A stretch of DNA of 43,700 bases from Microbacterium aurantiacum (GCF_002872075.1 NZ_PGGU01000012.1:1-43700), one strand, 5' to 3'. Counted from the first letter of the stretch, positions 1-9,728 are shown. Notes: generated by a model not told the origin, from the sequence alone. Numbers and translations: made by a program.

Positions 1-24
1 GCCCGGTCCCTGAGGGGACCGGGC
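1..24. terminator. Stem-loop terminator at window edge
   Basis: A perfect 10-bp inverted repeat (GCCCGGTCCC / GGGACCGGGC) has a 4-base loop at 11-14. It lies downstream of the leftward gene ending at 78 and may also serve a gene outside the window. No T-run follows on either strand. Confidence 0.75.
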
Positions 25-77
25 CGCTCTGTCGTCGCCAGCCCGCGCGTGGACCGGCTCGTCGATCGATTCCGACG

Positions 78-1403
78 TCAGTCGAAGATTCCGTCGAGGA
101 GGCTGCCGATGACGAGGCCACCGAGGAGTCCGGAGGCGATGTCGCCGCCGCCACCGCCGCGGCGACCGCCGCCGCCCCAGCCATCGCCGCCGCCCCAGCC
201 CTGATCCTGCGGGCGTGACGAGTCGATGTCGCGCTGGGCGAGCTGCAGAGCCTCGGAAGCGAGGTGCGCGACCCGCCGTGCGACGGCGAGGGCCTCTTCA
301 CGGGTGTCCTCGGCGGGGAGCAATGCGGGAAGGTCGACGCGCAGACGCTCGGCCTCTGCCAGGCGGGTGCGCGCATCCGCACCGATCCAGCCACGGTGTC
401 CGGCGATCAGCCCGCGAGCCACGCCGAGCTGACGATCGGCATCGTCGATGGCGTGCTGAACATGCTGCACGGTCGGCAGCGGGTTCTGCTCCCGATGCCG
501 GGCCTTGGCGATCGCCTCGTCGAGTGCGCCGTTGGCCTCGCGCAGCTGCGAGAGCTCGGCGAAGGGATCGTTCGGCGTTCCGGAGGGGGCGAGCGCGGCC
601 AGCGCCTGTTCGAGGGCTGCGACTGCTGCGCGCACCGCAGGCACCTGCGGTGCGGTCCGCGCCGCGATGATGTCACCGCGGGAGTCGGCGACGACCTCGG
701 CGAGCGTCGATTCCGCGCGCAGGGCCTCGATCTCGAAGTCCTCGACCGCGTCGAGGAGCGCGGAAGCGCGGCGCGTGGCCTCGGTGGCCGTCTCGAGCGC
801 GAGATTGGCCTCCTCGTTCTGCTTCGCCGCACGCCGCCGCTCCGACACGTTGGCCCCGTGCGTCGCGAAGGAGATGAGCTGCTCGGCTTCCCTCGCGCTC
901 GCGGTGATCTGCGCCATCGCCGAGTCGGAGTAGCGGGAGGCCAGACGCTCCACGGTCGCGTTGGTCTGCGGGATGCGCTCGCTCAGGGTCTCGGCATCCG
1001 CACGCACCTGAACGATGACCTCCGGCGCGCGACGCACGCGCGAGATGGACTCGGCGAGCACGCCGGTCTTCTCATCCAGCAGGTCCTGAGCCCAGTCGCA
1101 CAGCTGCACGATGCGGGCGTTGCGGGTGCGCAGCTCTTCTGCCGTGTCCGGAATCTCGTCGTGGTTCAGCTGGTGGAGCTGGAACGCCTCGCGCAGGTGC
1201 GTCCGCACAGCGCTGAGCGCCTTCTTCAAATCGGAGGTGAGCGACCCGCCCAGCTCCGCATCGGCGAACGCCAGTTCGTCGGCGGTCGTGCGGATCCGCT
1301 CGTCCGCTGCGACCAGCGCCTGCTCGGCGCGACGCGCCAGATCGGCGTCCTGTGCCGCGAGTGCTTCGTCTTCGCGCTTGCGTTTGCCCCAGAATCCAGC
1401 CAT
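78..1403 (-). CDS. Coiled-coil protein with Gly-rich tail, like the C-terminal part of TPM-domain proteins
   Basis: A 441-residue protein of unknown function. Most of it is Ala/Glu/Arg-rich helix with heptad-like spacing, suggesting long coiled coils. It ends in a Trp/Gly/Arg-rich stretch and a short hydrophobic tail (IASGLLGGLVIGSLLDGIFD). From family knowledge, this helical region plus GG-rich end resembles the C-terminal half of actinobacterial TPM-domain (YgcG-like) proteins, but no signal peptide, TPM domain or N-terminal membrane segment is present. I chose the start MAGFWGKRK because TAGGAT (1411-1416) lies 7 bases upstream, as in the leaderless genes here; the frame stays open further upstream. 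The neighbour PadR gene ends 56 bases upstream on the same strand, but this gene appears to have its own promoter. No biochemical role is assigned. Confidence 0.7.
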   Translation of the reverse strand: MAGFWGKRKREDEALAAQDADLARRAEQALVAADERIRTTADELAFADAELGGSLTSDLKKALSAVRTHLREAFQLHQLNHDEIPDTAEELRTRNARIVQLCDWAQDLLDEKTGVLAESISRVRRAPEVIVQVRADAETLSERIPQTNATVERLASRYSDSAMAQITASAREAEQLISFATHGANVSERRRAAKQNEEANLALETATEATRRASALLDAVEDFEIEALRAESTLAEVVADSRGDIIAARTAPQVPAVRAAVAALEQALAALAPSGTPNDPFAELSQLREANGALDEAIAKARHREQNPLPTVQHVQHAIDDADRQLGVARGLIAGHRGWIGADARTRLAEAERLRVDLPALLPAEDTREEALAVARRVAHLASEALQLAQRDIDSSRPQDQGWGGGDGWGGGGRRGGGGGDIASGLLGGLVIGSLLDGIFD

Positions 1404-1459
1404 GGTTCCGATCCTACGGGAGGCGCGGTGCCGGAGAGCCGTGCTTTCCTGGGGCATTC

Positions 1460-2110
1460 CTATGACAGAGCGTGGTTCGCGCCCGTCGGCGCTGTGGTCG
1501 TCCGGCGGAGCGCCGGATCTGCGGCATCCGCCTTCACCGGACGTCCGCGGCGAGGGCGTTCCGCCGCAAGGCCCAGCCCGATCGCGTGCTGCGGCTGCTG
1601 GCCCAGGCGCTCTTCGGCGTGATCGAGCCAGCGCAGTTCAGCCTCGGCGGCGAACCTCATCGAGGCGATGACCAGCGACCAGGCCAATTCGGAAGCCTCC
1701 GAACCGGCGCCGTCGAACGTCGCGGTCTTCAGCTTCTCCAACTGCTCGTGCGACGTGGCACGCTGGGTGCGGATCAACCTCGACACGTCCACTCCGGGGA
1801 GGGTCGCCGCCACAGCGAGCTTGATCGCGAGCTCGTCGCGTGTTGCCTGGCCGCGCCGCACAGGGGAGGACAGCCATTGCCCGACCTCGGCCGAGCCCGC
1901 CTCGGTGATCGTCCAGTAGACGTGCCCCAGCTCATCGGCGTCCCCGCGGGAGACCAGCCCGTCACGCTCCATGCGCTCCAGCGTGTTGTAGATCTGGCCG
2001 ACGTTCAGCGGCCACGTCGATCCGGTGCGCCGGTCGAACTCGTGGCGCAGCTGATAGCCGTAGCAGGGGCCCTGGTCGAGGATCGCGAGCAGGCTCTGGC
2101 GCACCGACAT
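1460..2110 (-). CDS. PadR family transcriptional regulator
   Basis: A 216-residue regulator. The N-terminal winged helix-turn-helix (about residues 4-80) has the PadR signatures ILDQGPCYGYQL and NVGQIYNTLERMERDGLV. A C-terminal helical part (about 90-175) fits the Vir_C/AphA-like dimerisation region, and the last ~35 residues are Arg/Pro/Ala-rich and probably disordered. PadR proteins are usually ligand- or stress-responsive repressors that often control an adjacent gene and themselves. The start has a good Shine-Dalgarno (AGGAG, 5 bases before ATG). A TATACT -10 on the minus strand (2147-2152) coincides with a small dyad that could be its own operator. The ligand and regulon are unknown; the coiled-coil gene downstream is the nearest candidate target. 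Confidence 0.9.
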   Translation of the reverse strand: MSVRQSLLAILDQGPCYGYQLRHEFDRRTGSTWPLNVGQIYNTLERMERDGLVSRGDADELGHVYWTITEAGSAEVGQWLSSPVRRGQATRDELAIKLAVAATLPGVDVSRLIRTQRATSHEQLEKLKTATFDGAGSEASELAWSLVIASMRFAAEAELRWLDHAEERLGQQPQHAIGLGLAAERPRRGRPVKADAADPALRRTTTAPTGANHALS

Positions 2111-2138
2111 GGGACTCCTGTTCGAGCGGAGGGGAAAG

Positions 2139-2155
2139 GCATACCGAGTATATGC
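2139..2155. promoter_or_regulatory. Candidate PadR operator over the padR -10
   Basis: GCATACCGAGTATATGC contains the perfect dyad ATAC-CGA-GTAT (2141-2151). The minus-strand -10 TATACT of the PadR gene (2147-2152) lies inside it. PadR repressors often bind AT-rich dyads of this size at their own promoters; autoregulation here is inferred. Confidence 0.45.
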
Positions 2156-2211
2156 ATGCGGGGAAACCCGGCCGCCCGGAGCACGCAGGCGACGCGCAGG
2201 TCACAGCCCGG

Positions 2212-2217
2212 TAACAT
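2212..2217 (+). promoter_or_regulatory. Probable secA -10 element
   Basis: TAACAT fits the actinobacterial TANNNT -10. It would start transcription near 2224 and give secA a leader of about 65 bases with its Shine-Dalgarno. No convincing -35 is visible. Confidence 0.45.
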
Positions 2218-2289
2218 GGCACCGTATGTCTGTGCATGCCCGCACGCGGGCGGCACGGCAGAAGACCCACCAACAGGGAGAAGACATCT

Positions 2290-5097
<2,808 letters not shown>

Positions 5098-5106
5098 CGG
5101 TAGGCC

Positions 5107-5142
5107 GAAGAGGGGCCGATCCATCCGGATCGGCCCCTCTTC
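5107..5142 (+). terminator. Terminator after secA
   Basis: A 16-bp perfect stem (5107-5122 with 5127-5142) has the 4-base loop ATCC. It starts 9 bases after the secA stop and ends just before the promoter of the aminotransferase gene. Confidence 0.9.
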
Positions 5143-5163
5143 GCTGGCCTGTAGGCTTGGCCG

Positions 5164-6390
5164 ATGACCCCAACGCGCCACTTCGACCAGTCGTCGAAGC
5201 TCAAGAACGTCCTGTACGAGATCCGTGGGAACACGCTCGTCGAGGCGGCGCGGCTCGAGGCCGAGGGGCACCAGATCCTCAAGCTGAACACGGGCAATCC
5301 GGCGATCTTCGGCTTCGAGGCGCCCTACCAGATCGTGCGCGACATGCTCGAGGCGCTGCCCACCGCGCACGGCTACAGCGACAGCAAGGGCATCATCTCG
5401 GCGCGTCGCGCCGTGGTCAGCCGATACGAGGAGATCCCCGACTTCCCGCGCTTCGACCCGGATGACGTCTACCTCGGCAACGGGGTCTCCGAGCTCATCA
5501 CGATGACGATGCAGGCTCTGCTGGACGAAGGCGATGAGGTGCTCATCCCGGCTCCGGACTATCCGCTGTGGACGGCGATGACCAGTCTCGCCGGGGGAAC
5601 CCCCGTGCACTACGTCTGCGACGAGGAGGACGGCTGGCAGCCGGACCTCGAGGACATCCGGTCCAAGATCACGCCGCGCACCAAGGCGCTGGTCATCATC
5701 AACCCGAACAACCCCACCGGCGTCGTGTACTCCAGGGCTGTGCTCGAGGGCATGGTGCAGATCGCCAGAGAGCACCAGCTCCTGCTGCTGTCCGATGAGA
5801 TCTACGACCGCATCGTCTTCGACGAAGCGATCCACATCCCCACGGCGACGCTCGCGCCCGACCTCCTCTGCCTCACGTTCAACGGACTGTCCAAGACCTA
5901 CCGGGTCGCCGGATTCCGTTCGGGCTGGGTGGTCATCACCGGTCCGCAGGCTCATGCCAAGGGCTTCATCGAGGGGATCACGCTGCTCGCGTCGACGCGT
6001 CTCTGCCCGAACGTGCCCGCGCAGCACGCTCTGCAGGCCGCGCTCTCCGGAGTGCAGTCCATCGACGCGCTCATCGCTCCCACCGGACGCCTGCACGAAC
6101 AGCGCGACATCGCCTGGCAGGGACTCGAGTCGATACCGGGCGTCTCCTGCGTGAAACCCGAAGGCGCGCTCTATGCCTTCCCGCGGCTCGATCCGAACGT
6201 GCATGAGATCAGGGACGATGCGAAGCTCGTCTACGACCTGCTCGTCTCCGAGCACATCCTGCTCGTTCAGGGCACCGGCTTCAACTGGGCGACTCCCGAT
6301 CACCTCCGGATCGTGACGCTGCCGGAGGCCCGGGTGCTCAGCGAGGCGATCGAGCGACTCGGAAACTTCCTCGCCAGTTACCGCCAGTAG
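5164..6390 (+). CDS. Class I/II PLP-dependent aminotransferase (AlaA-like)
   Basis: A 408-residue fold-type I aminotransferase, likely transferring the amino group between alanine or a similar amino acid and 2-oxoglutarate. Visible landmarks are the substrate segment LNTGNPAIFGF near the N-terminus, GYSDSKGI, YLGNGVSELI, PDYPLWT, NPNNPTG, SDEIYDRIVF, the PLP lysine in LSKTYRVAGFRSGW (K244), and a C-terminal domain with the Arg-containing DHLRIVTLP. The N-terminus SKLKNVLYEIRG and overall length match the AlaA/AlaT group, though exact substrates cannot be read from sequence. TAGGCT (5152-5157) ends 6 bases before the ATG, so the mRNA is probably leaderless. The last 53 bases overlap the convergent ATPase gene and no terminator separates them. 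Confidence 0.93.
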   Translation: MTPTRHFDQSSKLKNVLYEIRGNTLVEAARLEAEGHQILKLNTGNPAIFGFEAPYQIVRDMLEALPTAHGYSDSKGIISARRAVVSRYEEIPDFPRFDPDDVYLGNGVSELITMTMQALLDEGDEVLIPAPDYPLWTAMTSLAGGTPVHYVCDEEDGWQPDLEDIRSKITPRTKALVIINPNNPTGVVYSRAVLEGMVQIAREHQLLLLSDEIYDRIVFDEAIHIPTATLAPDLLCLTFNGLSKTYRVAGFRSGWVVITGPQAHAKGFIEGITLLASTRLCPNVPAQHALQAALSGVQSIDALIAPTGRLHEQRDIAWQGLESIPGVSCVKPEGALYAFPRLDPNVHEIRDDAKLVYDLLVSEHILLVQGTGFNWATPDHLRIVTLPEARVLSEAIERLGNFLASYRQ

Positions 6391-7585
6391 CTCGCGCTGG
6401 TGCTGGTTCCGGCGCGGCCGCGCTCGGAGCCGGTGCCAGCGAGCCCGCCAGCCGGCGCACGGCCGCGACGAGCGACGAGCGCGGGGTGACGTCGCTCATC
6501 GGCCTGGCATGCAGGAGCGCGGCATCGGCAGCCCGCCGGTCGTATGGCAGGAACGTCACGTCGGCGATGCCGGCGAATCTCTCGAGCGTGCGTCGGATCT
6601 GACCACGGGCATCGATGCCGAGTGGTCCGGGGCGCACCTGGTTGGCGACCACGGTGATCGGGGTCGGCCCGATGAGATCGCGGAGTTCGGCATGATCGCG
6701 CAGGAAGCGGCTGATTCCGAGCGGATCGGCCGTGGTGACGGCGATCACCGCATCGGCCTCGCGGAGGGTCGTCGTCGTCGCGGCGTGGCGGCGCGGACCG
6801 GTGAGGTCGAACGTGGCCTCGTCGTCGGCGTCGAGGGTGCCGGCGATGTCGACCACCGTCTCCTGCATCCACTCGCGGCACGCCTGGAGCGTTGCGCGCA
6901 GGCGGGCGGCCGACAGTTCCGGCCAGCGGCCGGGTCGATTGATCCCTCCGAGCACTTCGACGGCGCCGGCACTCGTCTCCAGCGTTGTGGCGAGCCGGGT
7001 CAGCTCGTTCGAGTCGAGTCCGCCGAGCTCGGCGCGTCGGCACGCGGCCGCGATACCCGGTGAGTCGTCGCTGAGGCCGAGGAGGAGCGCGAGCGAGGGG
7101 GCGACCGTGTCGGCGTCGACGAGGGCGGTGCGGCGGCCGGTGCGGGCCAGCTCGACGGCGAGCTGGATGGCGAGCGTGGATCGTCCGGGAGCACCGTGCG
7201 GGCCCCAGAGCGCGAGGATTCGGCTGGTGGATGCCGACGAGACCGGCCGCACCGCGACCGGCGCCTCCGCGGTCAGCGCCGCAGCCACCTCCCATCCCGA
7301 CGCCTCCGCAGGCAGCGCGGCCGTCAGTCCGTAGCGCCCGAGGAGGCGGCTGTCGCCATCCCCGAGGGGGACGATGCGGACGCCGGAACGATCGCAGGCG
7401 GCGATGAGGTCGGGCGTGAGGACGGCCCGAACGGCCGGTGCGAGCAGCGTGTCGGCGTCGCCCAGATGGGAGGCGATCGCGGCGTCGGGTGAGAGGACCG
7501 CGATCACGCGCACGCCCTCGAGCTCGAGCTCCTCGGCCAGAGCGGTCGCCCGCGGCTCGGGGATGGCGATGATCACGCCGGTCAT
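6338..7585 (-). CDS. CpaE/MinD-like P-loop ATPase with Arg in the Walker A
   Basis: A 415-residue protein of the ParA/MinD superfamily, closest in layout to CpaE-like proteins. Residues 1-115 look like a degenerate receiver-type domain (MTGVIIAIPEP, VIAVLSPDA, VRIVPLGDGD). The ATPase domain follows with GPHGAPGRST (residues 128-137), then LVDADTVAPSLALLLG, VVDIAGTLD and VVANQVRPG. The position normally held by the Walker A lysine is Arg135 and no signature Lys precedes it, so nucleotide binding may be altered. The C-terminus is Pro/Ala-rich and runs 53 bases into the aminotransferase gene on the other strand. Its ATG overlaps the stop of the SAF gene by 4 bases (ATGA), implying translational coupling. 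CpaE and MinD proteins position pili or division machinery at the membrane; no pilus or secretion genes are adjacent, so the role is open. Confidence 0.83.
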   Translation of the reverse strand: MTGVIIAIPEPRATALAEELELEGVRVIAVLSPDAAIASHLGDADTLLAPAVRAVLTPDLIAACDRSGVRIVPLGDGDSRLLGRYGLTAALPAEASGWEVAAALTAEAPVAVRPVSSASTSRILALWGPHGAPGRSTLAIQLAVELARTGRRTALVDADTVAPSLALLLGLSDDSPGIAAACRRAELGGLDSNELTRLATTLETSAGAVEVLGGINRPGRWPELSAARLRATLQACREWMQETVVDIAGTLDADDEATFDLTGPRRHAATTTTLREADAVIAVTTADPLGISRFLRDHAELRDLIGPTPITVVANQVRPGPLGIDARGQIRRTLERFAGIADVTFLPYDRRAADAALLHARPMSDVTPRSSLVAAVRRLAGSLAPAPSAAAPEPAPARATGGNWRGSFRVARSPR

Positions 7586-8202
7586 GAGCCGGCGCCCACG
7601 GGGACCAGTGACAGCACCGAACCGCCGGTGATGGCCGCGAGGACGTCGGCCACATCGGAGCGGTCGATGACCACTTCGACTCCGGCCTTCGCCCCCGCCA
7701 TCATGCCTTCGGTGTCCACGATCGCCGCGACCACGGCATCGGCGATGAGGATCCTGGGCGCATCGAAGGAGCGGTCGTCCTCGAGGGGAGGGGCGTGCCA
7801 CAGTTCGACGACCGTCCCCGGTGCGACGTCCTCGGGGATGCCGGTGCTGCTCTCGACGACGATCGTCGTGGTGCGACCGCTCTCGGCGCCCGCCGCAGCG
7901 GCCGAGGGGACGAGCTCTCCCTCCGCGAGCGTGCGGGCGGCGATCTGCCCCGGCTCCAGATCCTGCGGGGCGAGATAGGCGTCGCCGACGGCGCCGAGGT
8001 TGACCTCCACGACCTGGAAGTCGCCCGAGACGAGCGCCTCGCCCGCGACGATGGTGCGGTTGGCCTGCAGCACCGGCGTGGTGTGATCGGCGGAGGAGAT
8101 GATCAGCCACACACCGGCGATGGAGAGGGCGACCAGCACGATGCCGATCAGGAAGCGTGCATCGCCCCAGAAGGCGCGTCGCGGTCGAGTGTGCGTCGTC
8201 AT
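7582..8202 (-). CDS. SAF-domain membrane-anchored protein (CpaB/FlgA-like)
   Basis: A 206-residue protein with a short basic N-terminus, one membrane segment (about residues 17-36, FLIGIVLVALSIAGVWLIIS) and an extracytoplasmic SAF domain (about 42-105) with VLQANRTIVAGEALVSGDFQVVEV split over two strands. A C-terminal beta-rich part follows. SAF domains occur in CpaB/RcpC pilus-assembly proteins, FlgA and sugar-acid enzymes. It heads a two-gene leftward operon with the CpaE-like ATPase, echoing the CpaB-CpaE pairing of Tad pili, but no TadA ATPase, secretin or pilin is nearby. The -10-like GACCAT (8209-8214) lies 6 bases before the ATG, so translation is probably leaderless. A DnaA-box sequence sits 40 bases upstream. 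Confidence 0.8.
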   Translation of the reverse strand: MTTHTRPRRAFWGDARFLIGIVLVALSIAGVWLIISSADHTTPVLQANRTIVAGEALVSGDFQVVEVNLGAVGDAYLAPQDLEPGQIAARTLAEGELVPSAAAAGAESGRTTTIVVESSTGIPEDVAPGTVVELWHAPPLEDDRSFDAPRILIADAVVAAIVDTEGMMAGAKAGVEVVIDRSDVADVLAAITGGSVLSLVPVGAGS

Positions 8203-8238
8203 GGAGCCATGGTCACAGAAATCGGCTGATCGCCGTTC

Positions 8239-8250
8239 GAGTTATCCACA
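8239..8250. promoter_or_regulatory. Perfect DnaA box in the divergent SAF/HTH promoter region
   Basis: GAGTTATCCACA contains the consensus DnaA box TTATCCACA (8242-8250). It sits at -40 to -48 from the predicted leaderless start of the SAF gene and at -52 to -60 from that of the HTH gene. The same 12-mer recurs at 9228-9239 with the same spacing. Confidence 0.6.
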
Positions 8251-8301
8251 GGCCGGCCGAGAGCGGGGCATATATGCACGGCGCAGGGGAGAATGGGGGA
8301 C

Positions 8302-8589
8302 ATGCCCGATATGCCCGCATCCGCTCCGCGCTTCCTCGCGCCTGCCCAGGTGGCGGAGCTGCTGAGCATCGAGGTGGACGAGGTGATCGCGCTGGTCTTC
8401 GAGGGGCGCCTGCGAGGTTCGCAGCTCGGGTCTCCCGCACGCTGGCGGGTCGAGGAGTCGAGCCTCTCGGAGTACCTCGCCGAACAGTCGGAGGAGGCCA
8501 GGCGGATGGCGTTGTGGCGTCAGGCGAACGAGGCCAGCTTCCCCGAGGTGTGGGGAACGTCGACCCGCACCCCCCTTCAGGGCAGCTGA
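8302..8589 (+). CDS. Small helix-turn-helix (BldC/excisionase-like) DNA-binding protein
   Basis: A 95-residue protein. Residues about 8-55 form a MerR/excisionase-type helix-turn-helix: RFLAPAQVAELLSIEVDEV, a turn, then FEGRLRGSQLG and the wing-like SPARWRVEESSLSEYL. The tail is polar and Trp-containing. This arrangement resembles BldC-like and other actinobacterial single-HTH proteins, which act as small transcriptional regulators or nucleoid-type binders; the target is unknown. I prefer ATG 8302 over the in-frame ATG 8293 because the -10-like GAGAAT (8289-8294) lies 7 bases before 8302, matching the leaderless pattern, and no Shine-Dalgarno fits 8293. The 3' end overlaps the convergent neighbour by 13 bases. 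A DnaA box lies about 50 bases upstream. Confidence 0.8.
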   Translation: MPDMPASAPRFLAPAQVAELLSIEVDEVIALVFEGRLRGSQLGSPARWRVEESSLSEYLAEQSEEARRMALWRQANEASFPEVWGTSTRTPLQGS

Positions 8590-9191
8590 GCGACTCCGGA
8601 CGTCCGGAGCCGGAGCAGCGCGCTGAACGGCACGATGCGGAACCCCTGCACTGCTTCCGCGCGCCGCACCTCGCCGGCGTCGTGCACGGCGAGGTCGAGA
8701 TGATCGGCACCGGCCCGGTCGATGGTTCCGTGCACCTCGCCGCCGTCCTGGAGGGCGATGCGGACGGGCACCCGCCGGCGCGCGAGATCCCGCAGCACGA
8801 AGCCGAACGTCATGCGTTCGCGCAGCGCGGGCTCCGCCGTGGTCTGCGGGTCGAGACTGGCCAGCAGCATGCCATGATCCATCGTCATCCCGCTGATCGC
8901 GTGCAGCGGGATGACCGACATCGTCCGAGCCGCGGCCGATTCCGCATGGGACGACGACTCGGCGGCGATCCAGTCCGCCCCGAGCGCCCGGAGGCGCACG
9001 GGGAGACGCAGCCCGGCGGCGAGCTCGAGCGTCACCGGCGCCTCGACGGCGCACAGCATCCGGAGCCTGCTGCGCAACTCGAGTCGTGAGATGCGCAGCC
9101 GCTCTGATTCCGCATCGAGGGCGGCGCGCTCCGCCTCCCACTCCGAGGCGAGCTGACCTTCGAGGTCTTCGAACAGGCGATCCCAGTGCAC
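8577..9191 (-). CDS. Conserved-type protein of unknown function with two possible Sm-like segments
   Basis: A 204-residue protein I cannot assign to a named family. Residues 1-45 are a charged helix rich in Glu, Ala and Arg. Two later segments share a strand pattern reminiscent of the Sm/LSm fold: about 49-100 (PVTLELAAGLRLPVRLRALG, then WIAAE and VIPLHAISGM) and about 143-195 (VPVRIALQDGGEVHGTIDRA, then HLDLAVHD and FRIVPFSALL). This is pattern reading, not a demonstrated homology. The start codon is GTG with TACGCT (9199-9204) 7 bases upstream on the minus strand, so the mRNA is probably leaderless; a DnaA box lies 40 bases upstream. It converges on and overlaps the HTH gene by 13 bases. 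No signal peptide or membrane segment is seen, so the protein is probably cytoplasmic. Confidence 0.72.
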   Translation of the reverse strand: MHWDRLFEDLEGQLASEWEAERAALDAESERLRISRLELRSRLRMLCAVEAPVTLELAAGLRLPVRLRALGADWIAAESSSHAESAAARTMSVIPLHAISGMTMDHGMLLASLDPQTTAEPALRERMTFGFVLRDLARRRVPVRIALQDGGEVHGTIDRAGADHLDLAVHDAGEVRRAEAVQGFRIVPFSALLRLRTSGVAQLP

Positions 9192-9227
9192 CCGACCGAG
9201 CGTAGGCGACCGACCGGATCCATGTAC

Positions 9228-9239
9228 GAGTTATCCACA
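9228..9239. promoter_or_regulatory. Second perfect DnaA box, same 12-mer
   Basis: GAGTTATCCACA again, with TTATCCACA at 9231-9239. It lies at -40 to -48 from the predicted start of the leftward gene at 9191 and about 54-62 bases before the predicted start (near 9293) of the rightward Rv3235-family gene. Confidence 0.6.
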
Positions 9240-9280
9240 ATTGTCGTGCTCGCACCGTCGGAGCCGTCGTCACCGTGCTG

Positions 9281-9286
9281 TACTTT
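9281..9286 (+). promoter_or_regulatory. Probable -10 of the Rv3235-family gene
   Basis: TACTTT fits TANNNT and would start transcription near 9293, giving a leader of about 25 bases before the ATG at 9318. Confidence 0.4.
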
Positions 9287-9317
9287 CACGCAGTTTCCCA
9301 GAACGAGAGCGCCCCTC

Positions 9318-9704
9318 ATGACCTTGCACGAGTACTTCGCACCCCAGCCCACCTCGGCATCCGAGCTGCCGGATCCCGCGCCGCTGCTGCGAAGCCTCAC
9401 CCAGGGCGTTCTCGAGGTTCTCGCCGGCGTCCGCGAGGTCGATCAGCTCGCGAGGTGGTTCAGCGAGGATGCGTTCCGCAGTCTGGTGACCAGGGCGAAC
9501 CTGTCGGCCAGGGCGCGCAGCGCCCGCGGGGTCGCACCGGCGCGGCCCTCGTTCGAGATCCTCTCGATCCGGTGCGCGGCGCCCAGGGACGACGTGATCG
9601 AGGCCGTGGTCGTCGTGGCGGGTCCCGGACGCACGCGAGCGGTCGCAATACGGCTCGAGGGCATGGACCGACGCTGGCGGGCGACGTCGCTGGCGATTCT
9701 CTGA
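9318..9704 (+). CDS. Rv3235 family protein
   Basis: A 128-residue protein resembling the actinobacterial Rv3235 family, whose function is unknown. Visible features are a helical N-terminal half (LLRSLTQGVLEVLAGVREVDQL, ARWFSEDAF) and a beta-rich C-terminal half (FEILSIRCAAPRDDVIEAVVVV, then TRAVAIRLEGMDRRWRATSLAIL). The pattern ARWFSEDAFRSL followed by a strand ending RWRATSL is typical of this family. There is no signal peptide. ATG 9318 is chosen because the homology begins after it; a GAGAG sequence and the -10 TACTTT lie upstream. The gene sits 24 bases before pdtaS, which has its own leaderless promoter. Rv3235 also lies near secA1 in mycobacteria, which supports the assignment. Confidence 0.82.
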   Translation: MTLHEYFAPQPTSASELPDPAPLLRSLTQGVLEVLAGVREVDQLARWFSEDAFRSLVTRANLSARARSARGVAPARPSFEILSIRCAAPRDDVIEAVVVVAGPGRTRAVAIRLEGMDRRWRATSLAIL

Positions 9705-9728
9705 GCCGACTGAATCTATGCTGGGGAG

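Noticed and set aside
6338..8202. A complete Tad/Flp pilus locus
   Set aside because: Only CpaB-like and CpaE-like proteins are present. No TadA-type ATPase, TadB/C, prepilin peptidase or pilin is found in the flanks.
8239..9239. The two DnaA boxes as a replication origin
   Set aside because: There are only two boxes about 1 kb apart, no AT-rich unwinding region and no dnaA, dnaN, gyr or parAB genes nearby. Promoter regulation is a better reading.
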